Under the pieces are notes generated by a model. It was given only the letters and a program-made list of their open reading frames with translations. It made no database searches and was not told the origin of the DNA. From the NCBI GenBank assembly GCA_003439945.1, contig QVRM01005976.1, positions 615,001 to 679,000 of the forward strand: DNA of 64,000 nt, given 5' to 3'. The stretch comes from Dermanyssus gallinae (taxonomy: Eukaryota; Arthropoda; Arachnida; Mesostigmata; Dermanyssidae). Shown here one piece after another: positions 49,982 through 60,816 of the stretch (position 1 is the first letter of the stretch; each line of letters opens with the position of its first letter). A program made the translations under genes and the position numbers.

Positions 49982-52788
49982 ATGGCCCGCCGATCCCCGG
50001 CCGCGGCTGGCTTCTACTGCTCTACGCTCTTCATGCGACAGCGTCAACGACGAGGACTCGGCGAGGACACGCGACTGTCGGTGACGAAAACGGCCGTGTT
50101 GCTGCTACTCCAATTGGTAGGCACCACCTCAATGGAGTAAACAGCGAGCGACACGGGCGAGCGGGACAAAACAAGCGAGATGCTGCTGTCTCCCGATCGA
50201 GTTGGCCGGCCCGGGCCCATAATAATGCCTTGCATAAGCAACTACTACTACTAAAGTTTTCGGGCTGACTCTCAGTCAAGATTAAGCGTCTACGGGGCTG
50301 CTTTTCGCATTGCTTCATAGACGGACCGACCCCATAACAATACAAATGTGGGGCAACGGTGGGGCTCGGCCCCCCGCCGCGCACCTATCTGGTGTCTCCT
50401 CCGGTTGCGAGGCGCAGACGGACGGCCTGACCCTCCACGCCACCACCGGGGGGCTCGACTCGAAGCAGCTTCTACTACTGCTACTACTACTATTACTAAC
50501 TACTACTACTAACTACTTCTACCACTACCAACATGGACGAATGTTCGCGACAAACAAATACACAAACAGGCACTGGTAGGTGGGTGTGCGCGCGTATCTG
50601 TGAACAGCAGCAGCAGCGGTGAACTTGTGTTTGCCTTGTTTTAGCCTCGTATCATCTCGTCTCCCGACCGCCCTTAATTTGTTGTTGTTGTCGTTGTTGT
50701 TGTCGTTGATGTTGTTTTTATTGTCGTTTGTTGTTGTTGTCGTCGTCGTTGTTGTTGCTGTTGTCGTTGTTTGTTGACTGGACGGTCTGTAGAAGGTTGA
50801 CGGTGATGACTCTGATGATGTTGTGCTTGCATGCAGGAACGCTGACGACGACAATGAACCTTGTCATTACCATGTTCACGTACACGTTAGCAGCGAGCTT
50901 TATCTGGGTTTTGCAAGACTTTCGTATGTGCGTGGAGTGGCGTGTGCAAATCAAGTCGATACGGTAGTAGAGAGTTTCGAAGGAGCTTTGTAGCGACGGT
51001 GGCTTGAGCGGCTAACGCACCCTCCGTTCGAAACGGGCCGATACCGTGTGGCAACAACCATGATCGGATAGACGAACTGTAATGGTTAAAGTTTTTTGAG
51101 CTCCAGCCTCGCAGGTCGTTTCAGCTGGTTGTCGTGGTTGTTGTTGCCCTCGTTCTGCTGCTACCTATACAGCCCTCCTCTGCAACGAGCCCATATAAGA
51201 GTCCAGTTATGTCGCCGAACGATGCGATGGGTGCAATTAGACGCTATCCTGCCACTGGCATCCTATGGCCTTATATAAGCGTCCTAAAATGTACAAGGCT
51301 GCCGGAGCGTTAAATATGTTGCCACGGAATTCCGAGCTCAACGGAGTGAGTGGAGAGGAATCCGGATTTAGTGATTTAGCTGGTGAGTCTCACATTAGTC
51401 GTTGTTGGCTGTCAGCGACGCACGCGCGTCAGACATTCCCCAAACTTCCTATGCCAAACAGAAGCGAAAAAAGACTAATAATATGCTGAGAACGGCAACA
51501 GAGGAAGGATGGAAAGGACAGTGTGTAATCGAGTGAACAAAATAGAGACACACACACAGAGAAGGAGAGACAGAAAGACAACGAGAGGAAACACGTCGCC
51601 TATAAGCCGCCTAAACGTCGTAATAATTCTAGCCATTTGTTGCTACGCTTATCATCATCATCATACTCTATTATTGTTACAGATCGTTGTCGGCACGTGG
51701 GCAAACGCCGAACCCGCGGCGCACACTGAACTCAACCCGGCTGGCGGCGGCAATCAGCTGAACCTCATCGTCGCTAAGAATGCGGCACCGGACACCTTCG
51801 TAGATCATCATCATCACCATGATGGTGATGCTCAACTTCACCAAGCTGCCACTGCCGCTGCCGGCGCGGGCGGCGTCGGGTTGGACAGCGGATCGGGGCT
51901 TGACTTGACCCCGAAGACCTCCGCGGCGACAACAGTCGACCCGGCAACCACCGTCTCCGCCTCTGAAACCCCCGCCTCCGCCTCTGAAACCCCCGCCTCC
52001 GACACCCCCGCTGCCTCGTCCGACCTCCAAGTCGCCGAATCAAGATACGGCCATGGCGGTGGAGGCGGTGGGGGCGGCGGCGGGGGCGGGGCGGGGGCGG
52101 CCACCACGGCGGTCACGGCCGCCGAGGTCACCGCCGCTACCACGGCGGGCACCGGCATCACGGTCACTACGGCGGACACCACCGCAACCACGGCCACGAC
52201 TACCGCAACCAGCACGACCACCACGGGCGGCAAGGCGGGCGGCACGGCGGCCACCGCGAGGAGCGCTACCACAACAACCATCGGGGCAACCACCACCGCG
52301 GGCACGAGGGCGGCCGGCACCGCTACGGCAACCACCACGGCGCGCGCGGCAAGGAGGGCGGCCACCACGGCAACGACCACTACAAGAACCGCGGCCACCG
52401 CAACCACGGCCACCGCAACACCTACCACAAGGAGGACTCGGCGCACCACAGCCGCTACTACGACGACCACCACGACGGCGACCACGGCCGCCGCTACAAC
52501 GACCACCACCGGCACCACGACCGGCACGGCGGCGGCGAACGCCACGGCGCCCACCACCGCCAGCACCACGGCCGCTATCGGCACGGCGACGACGCCCACC
52601 GGCACGGCGGCGGCCACCACCGCGACCACCACGGCGAGCGCGGCCGGCACGGCAACGAACACCACCGCGAGCACGGCCAGCACCGGCGGCACGGCGGCGG
52701 CCACCGGCGCGGCAGCGAGCACCACAACGGCGGCCACCACCATCACGGCGGTCATCATCACCAGAATCGGCGGCACGGCGGCTACTAA
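49982..52788 (+). CDS. HisRich-3: paralogue with frameshift in the poly-Gly tract
   Basis: Proposed exon 1 is 49982-50116 (donor GTAGGC). Its end, 'TKTAVLLLLQL', joins in phase 0 to exon 2 at 51683 ('IVVGTWANAEPAAHTE', acceptor TTGTTACAG) and completes a signal peptide. An in-frame ATG at 50033 may be the true start. Exon 2 continues with a His run, an Ala/Ser/Thr/Pro linker with tandem 'SETPA' repeats, 'DLQVAESRYGHGGGG', and a Gly tract at about 52054-52098. There the frame changes: the conserved His-rich frame, with 'YHKEDSAHHSRYYDDHHDGD', resumes one base out of phase and ends at TAA 52786-52788. The unshifted frame runs on as Ala/Thr-rich sequence to 52822. Either a one-base indel in the assembly's GC-rich tract or a real recent frameshift would explain it. 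Exon 1 is less certain than exon 2. Confidence 0.65.
50257..50458 (-). mobile_element. tRNA-derived SINE, family 1, copy F
   Basis: Minus-strand copy in the intron of HisRich-3. Its tail reads (plus strand) 'TTTTCGGGCTGACTCTCAGT' and 'GCTTTTCGCATTGCTTCATA'. The head region has several short insertions (for example extra 'GGGGC' and 'GACGGCCTGA' strings) relative to copy D. Confidence 0.82.
51001..51050 (+). other. tRNA-like Pol III box pair (truncated)
   Basis: 'TGGCTTGAGCGG' matches the A-box consensus and 'CGTTCGAAACG' resembles a B box, but they are only 26 nt apart against about 44 in a tRNA. No cloverleaf can be drawn. It may be a remnant of a tRNA gene or SINE head. Confidence 0.3.
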
Positions 52789-52799
52789 ACGCGCGTGCG

Positions 52800-53030
52800 T
52801 GACGCGTCGCAATGGTTGGTAGTAGTGGTGGTGGTGCTGCTGCTGCTGCTCTGGCGATGATGGGTTGTGGGTTGTTGATGATGATGACAATGATGATGTC
52901 GATGATGATGATGTCGATGATGATGATGGTGACTATGACCATGATAATCGTCACTACAACGACCGCACTGATGACGTAATGATGACGACGACGATGAGAG
53001 CAGCAACAGCGGCAGCAGCAGCAGCACCAC
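52800..53030 (+). repeat. (GAT)n/(GCT)n-rich 3' flank of HisRich-3
   Basis: GATGATGATG-type repeats and a CTG run directly after the HisRich-3 coding region, probably within its 3' UTR. Confidence 0.7.
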
Positions 53031-53368
53031 GACAAGCTGGATAGCTGCTGCTGCTGATGTTTCTATTGTTGCTGTACAACGCGCAGAAGTCATGTCGGTT
53101 GAGGGGGTCGAGGAGGTGGAGGGGGCTCTGAAGCCCTACGTTCGACGAAACGACTGGCAGATGCCCCAAGACAGCGGGCTGGCGGCACAGTAGCGGCGTT
53201 GGCGTTGAAAGTTCAAGACGTCGATTCGTCACACAAGAAGAGTGTGTCACGCAACCACACAGCAAGCGCACGCGAGAATGAAGCGCCTCCCGCCGCTCGG
53301 AACAACACTCCGATCGTTGATCCAGATCGGCCTCCCCGCTGGCGAAAGCCAGCTAGAGGGGCCTAGCT

Positions 53369-53445
53369 GGGGAGGGTAAGTTTAGGTAGGGATTTTAGTA
53401 GGGAGGGTAAGTTTAGGTAGGGATTTTAGTAGGGAGGGTAAGTTT
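53369..53445 (+). repeat. 31-bp tandem repeat carrying splice-donor-like strings
   Basis: About 2.5 copies of a 31-bp unit starting 'GGGAGGGTAAGTTTAGGTAG'. Each unit contains GGTAAGT, a strong match to a 5' splice site. Confidence 0.85.
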
Positions 53446-53578
53446 TGCTGCCACTTAGCATACAGTCCAGCAGGCGTGTCAGCAAAAGGCACGTCGAAGC
53501 GTACGCCGTCTCGACTGATTAAACGACGCCGATCAACGTGCCAACGTAATTCCAAGAAACTGGACAAATGACGCTACA

Positions 53579-53735
53579 TTGAACACCACTACTGCTACCA
53601 CCACGTGCTTGTTGCTACTTTGTTGTCGTTGTTGCTGCCATTGTTGTCGATGCTATTGTTATTGCTCCAATTGTTGTTGTTGTTGTTGTTGCTATTGTTG
53701 TTGTTATCGTCTTCGTCGAAGTAGTCACTGCCATT
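53579..53735. repeat. (TTG)n microsatellite cluster
   Basis: Imperfect TTG/TTC repeats. They give poly-Cys and poly-Asn frames that are not coding. Confidence 0.8.
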
Positions 53736-54380
53736 GTCGCTATTTCCACTGCTCTGCTTCTGCGGCTGCGTTATTGTTCTTGTTCTAGTCGAAGTATTGT
53801 TACGTTTTTACTATATATGTGTGTGTGTACTATATGTGTGTCAGACGCGTGCATGGCACGTTTGTGTGTAATGTATGTGCGTTGTAAATCGGATGCTACC
53901 GTGACGCGGGTCAGTTTCTGGCTTGTATGTATATGTGTATGTTAGTGTTGTTTGATGATGATGATGATGATGATGATTAGTTAGTTAGTTAGTTGGCAGA
54001 AAGAAAAGAAGCGCCAAACTGCAGCACTGACTAACACATTTATTCATTCTTTTGGTAAGATCTCATACCGCTATTGTTTGTTAATCATACACTGTGTTGT
54101 TGTTTATGTTAGTGTTATTGTGGCGGCTGTTGTTGTTGTTTTGTTGTTTTTACTACTGCATGTGCTGCGAATGATGGGTTCTGAAAGTGGCGGCGCCGGC
54201 TATGTGCGAACGAACCACGGCCACCACACTGAAGGAACGAATGAAGCTGGTATCTAGTCGATACGCGCAACCACCAGCTAATTAATTCGTCAGCAGATAG
54301 GAGTAGAGCCACGAAAAACATATGTCTATTTTCACTAGTTGTTTGTAGCCATGTATGATCACTATGTACAATGTCTGTCT

Positions 54381-54386
54381 AATAAA
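54381..54386 (+). terminator. Possible poly(A) signal of HisRich-3
   Basis: Canonical AATAAA in 'CTAATAAACAAAATCTG', followed 20-40 bp later by T/G-rich sequence. It would give a 3' UTR of about 1.6 kb, rich in microsatellites. The link to HisRich-3 is inferred from position. Confidence 0.4.
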
Positions 54387-54699
54387 CAAAATCTGAAGCA
54401 TTTGCGCGTTGTCCTTATACTTTTGTGCATATTATGGGCAGACATATATGAAAACAAACCGCTAGTGAACTAAACAAGTCACACGAGCCAGCGATTAACG
54501 TTGTTGCTATTTGTTGAAAATATTCGAATTTCACTCGCGAGATGTGATCTGTATGGGCGTCAAACTATAGCGAAGCTATATCCGAAACAACGCCTAAGAA
54601 TTGTATCTCATTGATTATGTTTCGAATGCGGTTTCCGCATTGAAAGATCTCACGATTTATACTTAGGACACCTCTAGGCGATAAAAACTGAATAACGAT

Positions 54700-56950
54700 G
54701 GTCTTCGACCAATTCATAGACAAGCCATAAACTCTAAACCAAGCCGGTTAAGATCTTCCTTAATCATCTTCTCTATCTCTTGTGGGGAATCGCCGAGACT
54801 GAATTCTGTGGGGTCGTCAGCAAATAGGGTCAGTCGGCCGTGCTTTATCGCTGATAAATACATTGAACAGCCTTGGGCCTTCCTTGAGCCACTCTAACTG
54901 ATATGTTCTCGACATCTGAAAACTTCTGCCCTCATTTGTTATCCTTCCGACATAAAATACCGTACCCGCGATTGGACACGCTCGTCAGCTCCATACGATT
55001 TTAGTTTGGTAACTAGAATATTAATGTCGATGGTATCAAACGTATTTCTTAAATAAATAAAATGAGCAGCAACTGTTTTCTTCTCAAGACTTTGTCGAGA
55101 GTCATCTACAAATATCATAAAAGGAACGGTGGTGGACAATTTAAGGCGGAATCCGAACTGTCGGCAATCGAGTACATTGTGTTTTTGAAGATGATTTCTG
55201 ACTTGTTCAAATGCGCATTCCTGAAATTTCTTTGAGATTGGGGCCGGCATGCTGACTGGGCAGCAGTTTTCGTTTGCGAATCTATTATTAGATTTAAAAA
55301 GCAAGATGACGCGATCTAATTTAGGCGCTTTGGGGTATTTACCGGCCGCAATCGACAAATTGATCAGATAAGATACGGGGTCAGCGAGAAAATCGACCTC
55401 TCTTCGTATTACTTGGAATGGAATTTGTTCAGGTGCAACTGGGCATATTTTTGTTTTGCGTAAAAGATGCGCGATCCTTAGAGTATGGACTGGCTGGATT
55501 GAGATCTTCGTTGCTCCGCGAGAAAAATTCTCAGGTGTTACATATCTATCAGAGCATTCCGTGTCGGCATGTTGAGTAATATTGATTAAACACGTTTCTC
55601 ACTGTAATCTCATTGGACACCATAATATCTCTTATTTTTAGCTTCACACGCTTTTCCTGTAGGCCACCTAGAATAGGTCTAGCAGCATTTCAGGTATTTC
55701 TTCAATCATGAATCTACACTTTCTAGAAACAGCGGTTACCTTGTTCTTTAACCTCCTAAATAAACCTCGCTTTACAGCGTCAACTGGATTAGCTTTAATC
55801 TTATTAAATGCCGCATTTTCCAATATCTAAATGCCAGCAATCACTAAGTGACCCAGACTTTCCTTGGTGTCCCAAGGTTATTTTAAAATGTTAGCGCCTG
55901 CTTGCTGCTGTTAACGGATGCCATTACTCGCGCATTGATTTACTCAATTCATCGATGCCATCTACAGCGTACACATCGGATCAATCAGTCTTATTGAGCT
56001 CTAGCACTGTCTGATGATAGTTTTATTTCGATTTACGTGCGATGTTGATAACAGATTGAGTGGTCGATATTAAGGTGAACGTGGCCTGGCGGTCGGAGAA
56101 TAATGTTGTAATTGAGCCGCTTTGAATGACAACTTCGGGACCTACATTGGAGTAAATGTGATCGATGCAATTGGCACGGTATGCGAAGCTGTCTCTATTC
56201 CTCTCCACTATGGCGACTTTCGTCGGCACACCGACGAACTCTTTAATATTAAATGAGAACTGTATTTCTCTTCACGAGAGTTTTGGTCGCTCCTAAGAAC
56301 ATCAATATTATCATCTCCAAGGAAGAGCAAATCTGTGCAATCGCTCCCGATGCCGCTACAAACTCAGAAGCTTTCTTCTCAAGACCGCCAAGTTTGACCG
56401 TCAGCGACTGTAGGCCACAAAATATCTCCACACTTCACACTGCCACATCGCCGCCAAGAGAACCGTCACCAACGGCTGTTGTTACTGCAGCAGCCGACGT
56501 TCAACTCGCTTTAGTCGGTGCCGCATGAACAAAGGCAACGGTCCTTTGTGCTTGTTGTACGCTCAATGGCGTCTCTGTTCTGATGTTTCGACACACTCAG
56601 TATTTATGCGCAGTAAGCGCATAATAGTCGTGTTCTTGTCTGAAAAAGTCTTTGAGTCGGAGGTTTTTGTGTCTAACAGAACTCCTGCTGGCGTAGTCAA
56701 CACTAAATTGGCCCCTTTAATACACGAGTTACACTGCTAGAAAAAATGACGCGTCGTCGAGTTTTGCTTTTCTAATACCGGCCACACCGTGGCCGTGGTA
56801 GGCAAAAGCACAAATGCTGCAGATCACAGGGGCAGTACGAATCGCAATTGAGCACGTTATACACACGATTTTGTGTGTACTGTTTCGATTCACCGGGGTC
56901 TCGTTAATGGACTGGCTTGAGGCCTTGGGCGTCTTGACGGTGGGGAACAT
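54700..56950 (-). pseudogene. LINE remnant (CR1/jockey-like): PHD-like ORF, endonuclease, RT
   Basis: Reading on the minus strand from 56950: a PHD-like Cys/His cluster ('VCITCS', 'RTAPVICSICAFAYHGHGVA'); an endonuclease trace ('RANCIDHIYSNV', then 'TLFSDRQATFTLI'); RT parts 'NCCPVSMPAPISKKFQECAF' (compare P-V-S...SKIFE), 'LDCRQFGFR', 'IYLRNTFDTIDINILVTKLK' (compare D-L-S-K-A-F-D-T); 'EGPRLFNVFIS' and the catalytic motif 'LTLFADDPTE' (54813-54824). Many frameshifts and stops separate these blocks. Order and motifs fit a CR1/L2/jockey-superfamily element with a PHD-type first ORF. It belongs to a different family from the 8-32 kb fragments. Confidence 0.78.
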
Positions 56951-57724
56951 GATACCCTCGGTGGAGGCGGGAATCTATTGCCGTAGAGCGTTTTCCTACT
57001 TCGTTGCTTTACGTATTACTTACGTACGAACATATGCTTTGCAGCTAATTTGCTTTTTCTTTGTCTACCTGGTGAAGTGTTACTCCTTTTGAATCGACCG
57101 TTGTAGCCGAACGCAACTCACTGTACTCACAAGTAGTCCCAAAACATACATACATAATAGCTTTATTAACCGATAATTGGTTTACAATATTGCGCGTACA
57201 GAGAAAGCACACAGTCACATATACGTATATTCATCACGGTTCTAAAAGTCGAGTCAACGCAACTGCTCTATCGCATTGATGAGGGTGATATAAGTCACAC
57301 TGTCTGTCGCAGAGTTTGCACAGGCATAACGAGGACATTTTATGGAATTTCTGTCGAATACAGATCTTCATGTGGAAGCCATGTGCAGCAGATCGTGCAA
57401 CTAGGTACTCACAAGTAGTCCTTTTTCCACACAAATTTCCAAAAAACAATTGCACACCAATCTTTGTTCTCTGTGGATTAGGCCGCGTTTGTCGCGCCGC
57501 GGGTCGACGGGTTTTTCAGAATAAAACTTGCGTTTTTCGTGCTTTCTCGTGAGCTCCGCTTGCCTGCGACCTCTCAGTGACACGGCGTTGCCTCGGTAAA
57601 TGCCAATGAACTGTACCTAATCTTTCTTCAGGGGGGAATATATAAACGAATTAACAGTATATATATATATATATATATAATAAATAAAAAAAAAAATATA
57701 TATATATATATATAATAAATAAAA

Positions 57725-57766
<42 letters not shown>

Positions 57767-59718
57767 AATAGTTTAAAAATAGCCTGAGATGTTTACAGTA
57801 AAATAAGAACAAAAAGGTTTAACATATTTAAAATGGAGAATATATATGTAATAGCATTTTCAATGAATGTGGAATTTAACTCAACATCGGAGGGGCAGTT
57901 AAATTCCGCACCTTGGAGTCACCAGTGAATGCCTCTGTTACGCGAGATTATCCGCCCAGATTCCACACCTATGGCATCATTTTGTTGGAATAAAAGATGA
58001 AAAAATAGCTTTGACTCCACACAAATTCGACCACTGCGATAACTCTCGTCATTCACCGCAGAGTAAAACAAAAACAGAGTCTCATGATGCCCTTGGACCA
58101 GAGGCCGTACCAGACTGTCACAATTTGACACATGTAACGGCTCTTCTCTCGTGTGACATACGGTTTGTTGGTTGGCCAAATACGACACTTTGTTTATTCA
58201 CACGTCTATTGACATAGTTATTCGGAACAGAGCATTTTCTTCACAACATCGACGTCACGCTACATTACCTTGGGAACCCAATTGGCGGGGGAACCCAAAG
58301 TTTAGCAGCTCCTGATAGTCCGTAGGCCCTTGTGTCAGCTGGACTTCATATGGTTATATATCCGACATTGAGGTGCGTGAAAGACTCAGCTGTTGGACAC
58401 GTCGCCGAAGCGATGTTTTCGAATATTGTTTCACATACCCATGTTACCACAGCGGTGATATTTTCAGGCGCTATTTCAACAAAAGGGATCGAACCGGCGA
58501 CAGAGTTCCTTTTATGATATATGTTCACCACTACTATCTACGTGACCTTCCGTTGAATAACACTCGATCTTGAATTTGGCAGCCCTATTATGTTTTGTTT
58601 ACGCAGTATACGCAGATTGCTGAAAGGGTAGAGCTGAACGCGGGAACTTTCAAAAGATGCAATCTGTAATTTATTCGAAAGCTAGAACTGGGAAGCCTCA
58701 GTACTAAAACTGTAAGGGCGTGTACTCATTAACTACGGGGGGAGATTATAGTTTTAAGAGGCTAAGTTTTCGACAGTAAATTAAATTATACTTGTTAAAG
58801 TAGCGTTTATAAAATATTTCCGGACGATGTGCGTTTATATCGCTCTAGCCATAGTAAATGACCCAGTTGCTGTTTCAAAGATTTATGGGTTAACTCTAAA
58901 TGAAGTATCAACGATAGTTTCTAGATGAAGATTCGCCGTGCCCAACAAAAACAGATTCTACATAAAGGAAATCTCTTTTGCAGACATCAGCAGGAACGAG
59001 AACTATCTAGCAGCTCAAGGAGTCGTTTTATGTTTGTATTACGAAGTTAATACTCATAGCTAGAATTTGGCCATCAAAGGATTACTTGATGTAATTCTAG
59101 GATTACAAATTGGCTTGTCTCGTCTTGTCTAAAAGAAGCCCTAAGCAACCAGATTAAATTAAACCTTTGTTTCGCCGAGGCTGCCTTTCCGTTTGATTAT
59201 TTTTTGACCAATAGAGACTAAAACCAACACTTTGATATTAAGTATAGTGACGGGAAGACAAGTTTTTCCCACAGGGTCACAGTATACGTATATGAGCGGC
59301 ACATGTACAGAAAGCTAACCCGAGATACATGTACACCAGCAACATATACAGTTTTCAGCTTTCCGAAAAGTAAAAACAACTTTAGACTATTTACAGTTCG
59401 TGTTCAACACGTTTTAGTGGAAATTAGCAAGACGGCGATTCCAGCGACACGACGGAAAGACTGCGATTCCGTCTAAAAGCGGTCGCTCGCTGACAAAACA
59501 ACGACGCCAGAGTCCATCCTCGATGCTAGGAAATGCAATGTTTACATGCGTACCATCTGCATAAACATTGTATTTGAGTATGCTATGGTTCGCCTTCCTT
59601 TCGAGGTGGTCCTGTTGAAACGCAAAAAGCGAAACGCCCGCGCGTCTGACTTGGCGGGCGGGCGGGCGGGCGGGCGGGCTTCTTCTAACGGCGAAACAAC
59701 GAAGGTTGTCGACAATTG
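56951..59718. other. Intergenic region; possible unidentified minus-strand exons
   Basis: (TA)n plus poly(A) tracts lie at 57659-57762. Minus-strand frames at 57234-57600 are Cys-rich ('MSSLCLCKLCDRQCDLYHPH') and are followed on that strand by AATAAA near 57165-57170, so a small decayed gene or repeat is possible; I do not recognise it. A (GGGC)n stretch at 59655-59680 lies just upstream of the DNAJC5-like start codon. Confidence 0.35.
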
Positions 59719-60816
59719 ATGAGACCTTTGGGTCGAGCAGCTATCCAGAGTCACGCACTAATGGTGAGGTCCCATGGAGCGAACGCTTTCAGCGAGGAGT
59801 CGCACACCGTCTCGAGTGGGGGTCTCGGCCTCTACGAGACGCTCGGCGTCTCCAAGAAGGCTACCGATGAAGAAATTCGACGAGCTTTCCGAAAACTGGC
59901 GCTCGCCTACCATCCCGACCGCAACAAAGAGCCCGATGCGCCGGCGAAGTTCCGCAAGGCTCAGTACGCTCAAAAGGTACCGTTTCTTGAAACACACATA
60001 GCTTTTGTGGGTCCGGAAACGTCACGACTAACACGACAATACGTCTGAAGAAGAACGATTGCCTGTCTGAGTTTTGAGTTGATTCTTGATTTGTCGTTTC
60101 ATTGACCCACTGTGAACTAGACTTGCTAGAAAGAAGGATGATTGTTGACTCGTCAGCAGCGAGCTTGCATTTGACTACACATTATCTCATAGTAGCTGTG
60201 GCTGCAGCAGGTGCAGTGGTGGTGACGTGTATCCGTGTGCTATGTCAGATGAAAAATCGCTACCCAGGTGTAGTGCTCACTTTCGCTGACCTTTCTCCTT
60301 CTCTCTCGCTCTCTGTTTGTCTCTGTCTCACTCTCTCGGGGTATGTAAGGGGTACATGAAATGAAATCGGCTAGTGTGAGGCTAGTTGGCTGCGCTCTGG
60401 CCGGGTCTGGCCTGGCCTGGAATCTGGATTGATTCGTTGTGAAAGATGATGATAATTATGATGATGCTATGCATGCACACTGAACACCACACATTGATCG
60501 TACACCTGCACGACGATATCTAAATATGTGATGCTGCTGTGCTGTGCTTCGTTCGACAGATGCTGCTCGACCCGAACAAGCGCCGCATCTACGACAAGCA
60601 TGGCCTTAAGGGTCTCAAGCTAGCCGAGAAGGTCGGCGACAAGAACGTCGACATCATGCTCGCCATGGACAGCCCGTGGGGACGCTGTGTCGCCATCTTC
60701 TGCTTTGTGCTCACGGGCTGTGGGTGTTGCTGTATCTGCTGTTGCAATCTATGCTTCTGCCGGTGCTGTTGCAACTACTGCTGCGGAGGTTGTGGGGGTC
60801 TCTTCAACTATCCCCG
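59719..60816 (+). CDS. Cysteine-string protein (DNAJC5-like), first two exons
   Basis: Exon 1 is 59719-59976 (donor GTACCG, phase 0); exon 2 is 60560-60816 (donor GTAAGT, phase 2). The 171 complete codons encode a J domain from about residue 37 ('[20 protein letters not shown]') with HPD at 65-67 and '[11 protein letters not shown]' closing it. A linker follows, then a cysteine string at 129-164 with 17 Cys ('GCCCICCC' is not exact; the run is [12 protein letters not shown]). CSPs are palmitoylated on this string and act with Hsc70 as chaperones on synaptic and secretory vesicles. The N-terminus is about 20 residues longer than in typical CSPs, and an in-frame ATG at residue 15 could be the real start. 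The exon after 60816 was not found in the window, so the C-terminus is missing. Confidence 0.88.

Noticed and set aside
49462..50268. 268-codon plus-strand frame upstream of HisRich-3
   Set aside because: The first part is a (CAA)n translation and the rest has no motif. It overlaps the proposed HisRich-3 exon 1, which fits splicing better in another frame.
51125..51310. Exon-like frame 'LVVVVVVALVLLLPIQPSS' after a TTTCAG acceptor-like site
   Set aside because: It looks like a signal peptide but no matching upstream exon or conserved product was found, and it lies inside the HisRich-3 intron. A (TTG)n origin is likely.
51272..51379. TATATAAG at 51272 with ATG at 51316 and a GTGAGT donor as an alternative HisRich-3 start
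   Set aside because: The exon would end in phase 1, which meets a stop soon after the phase-0 acceptor at 51683.
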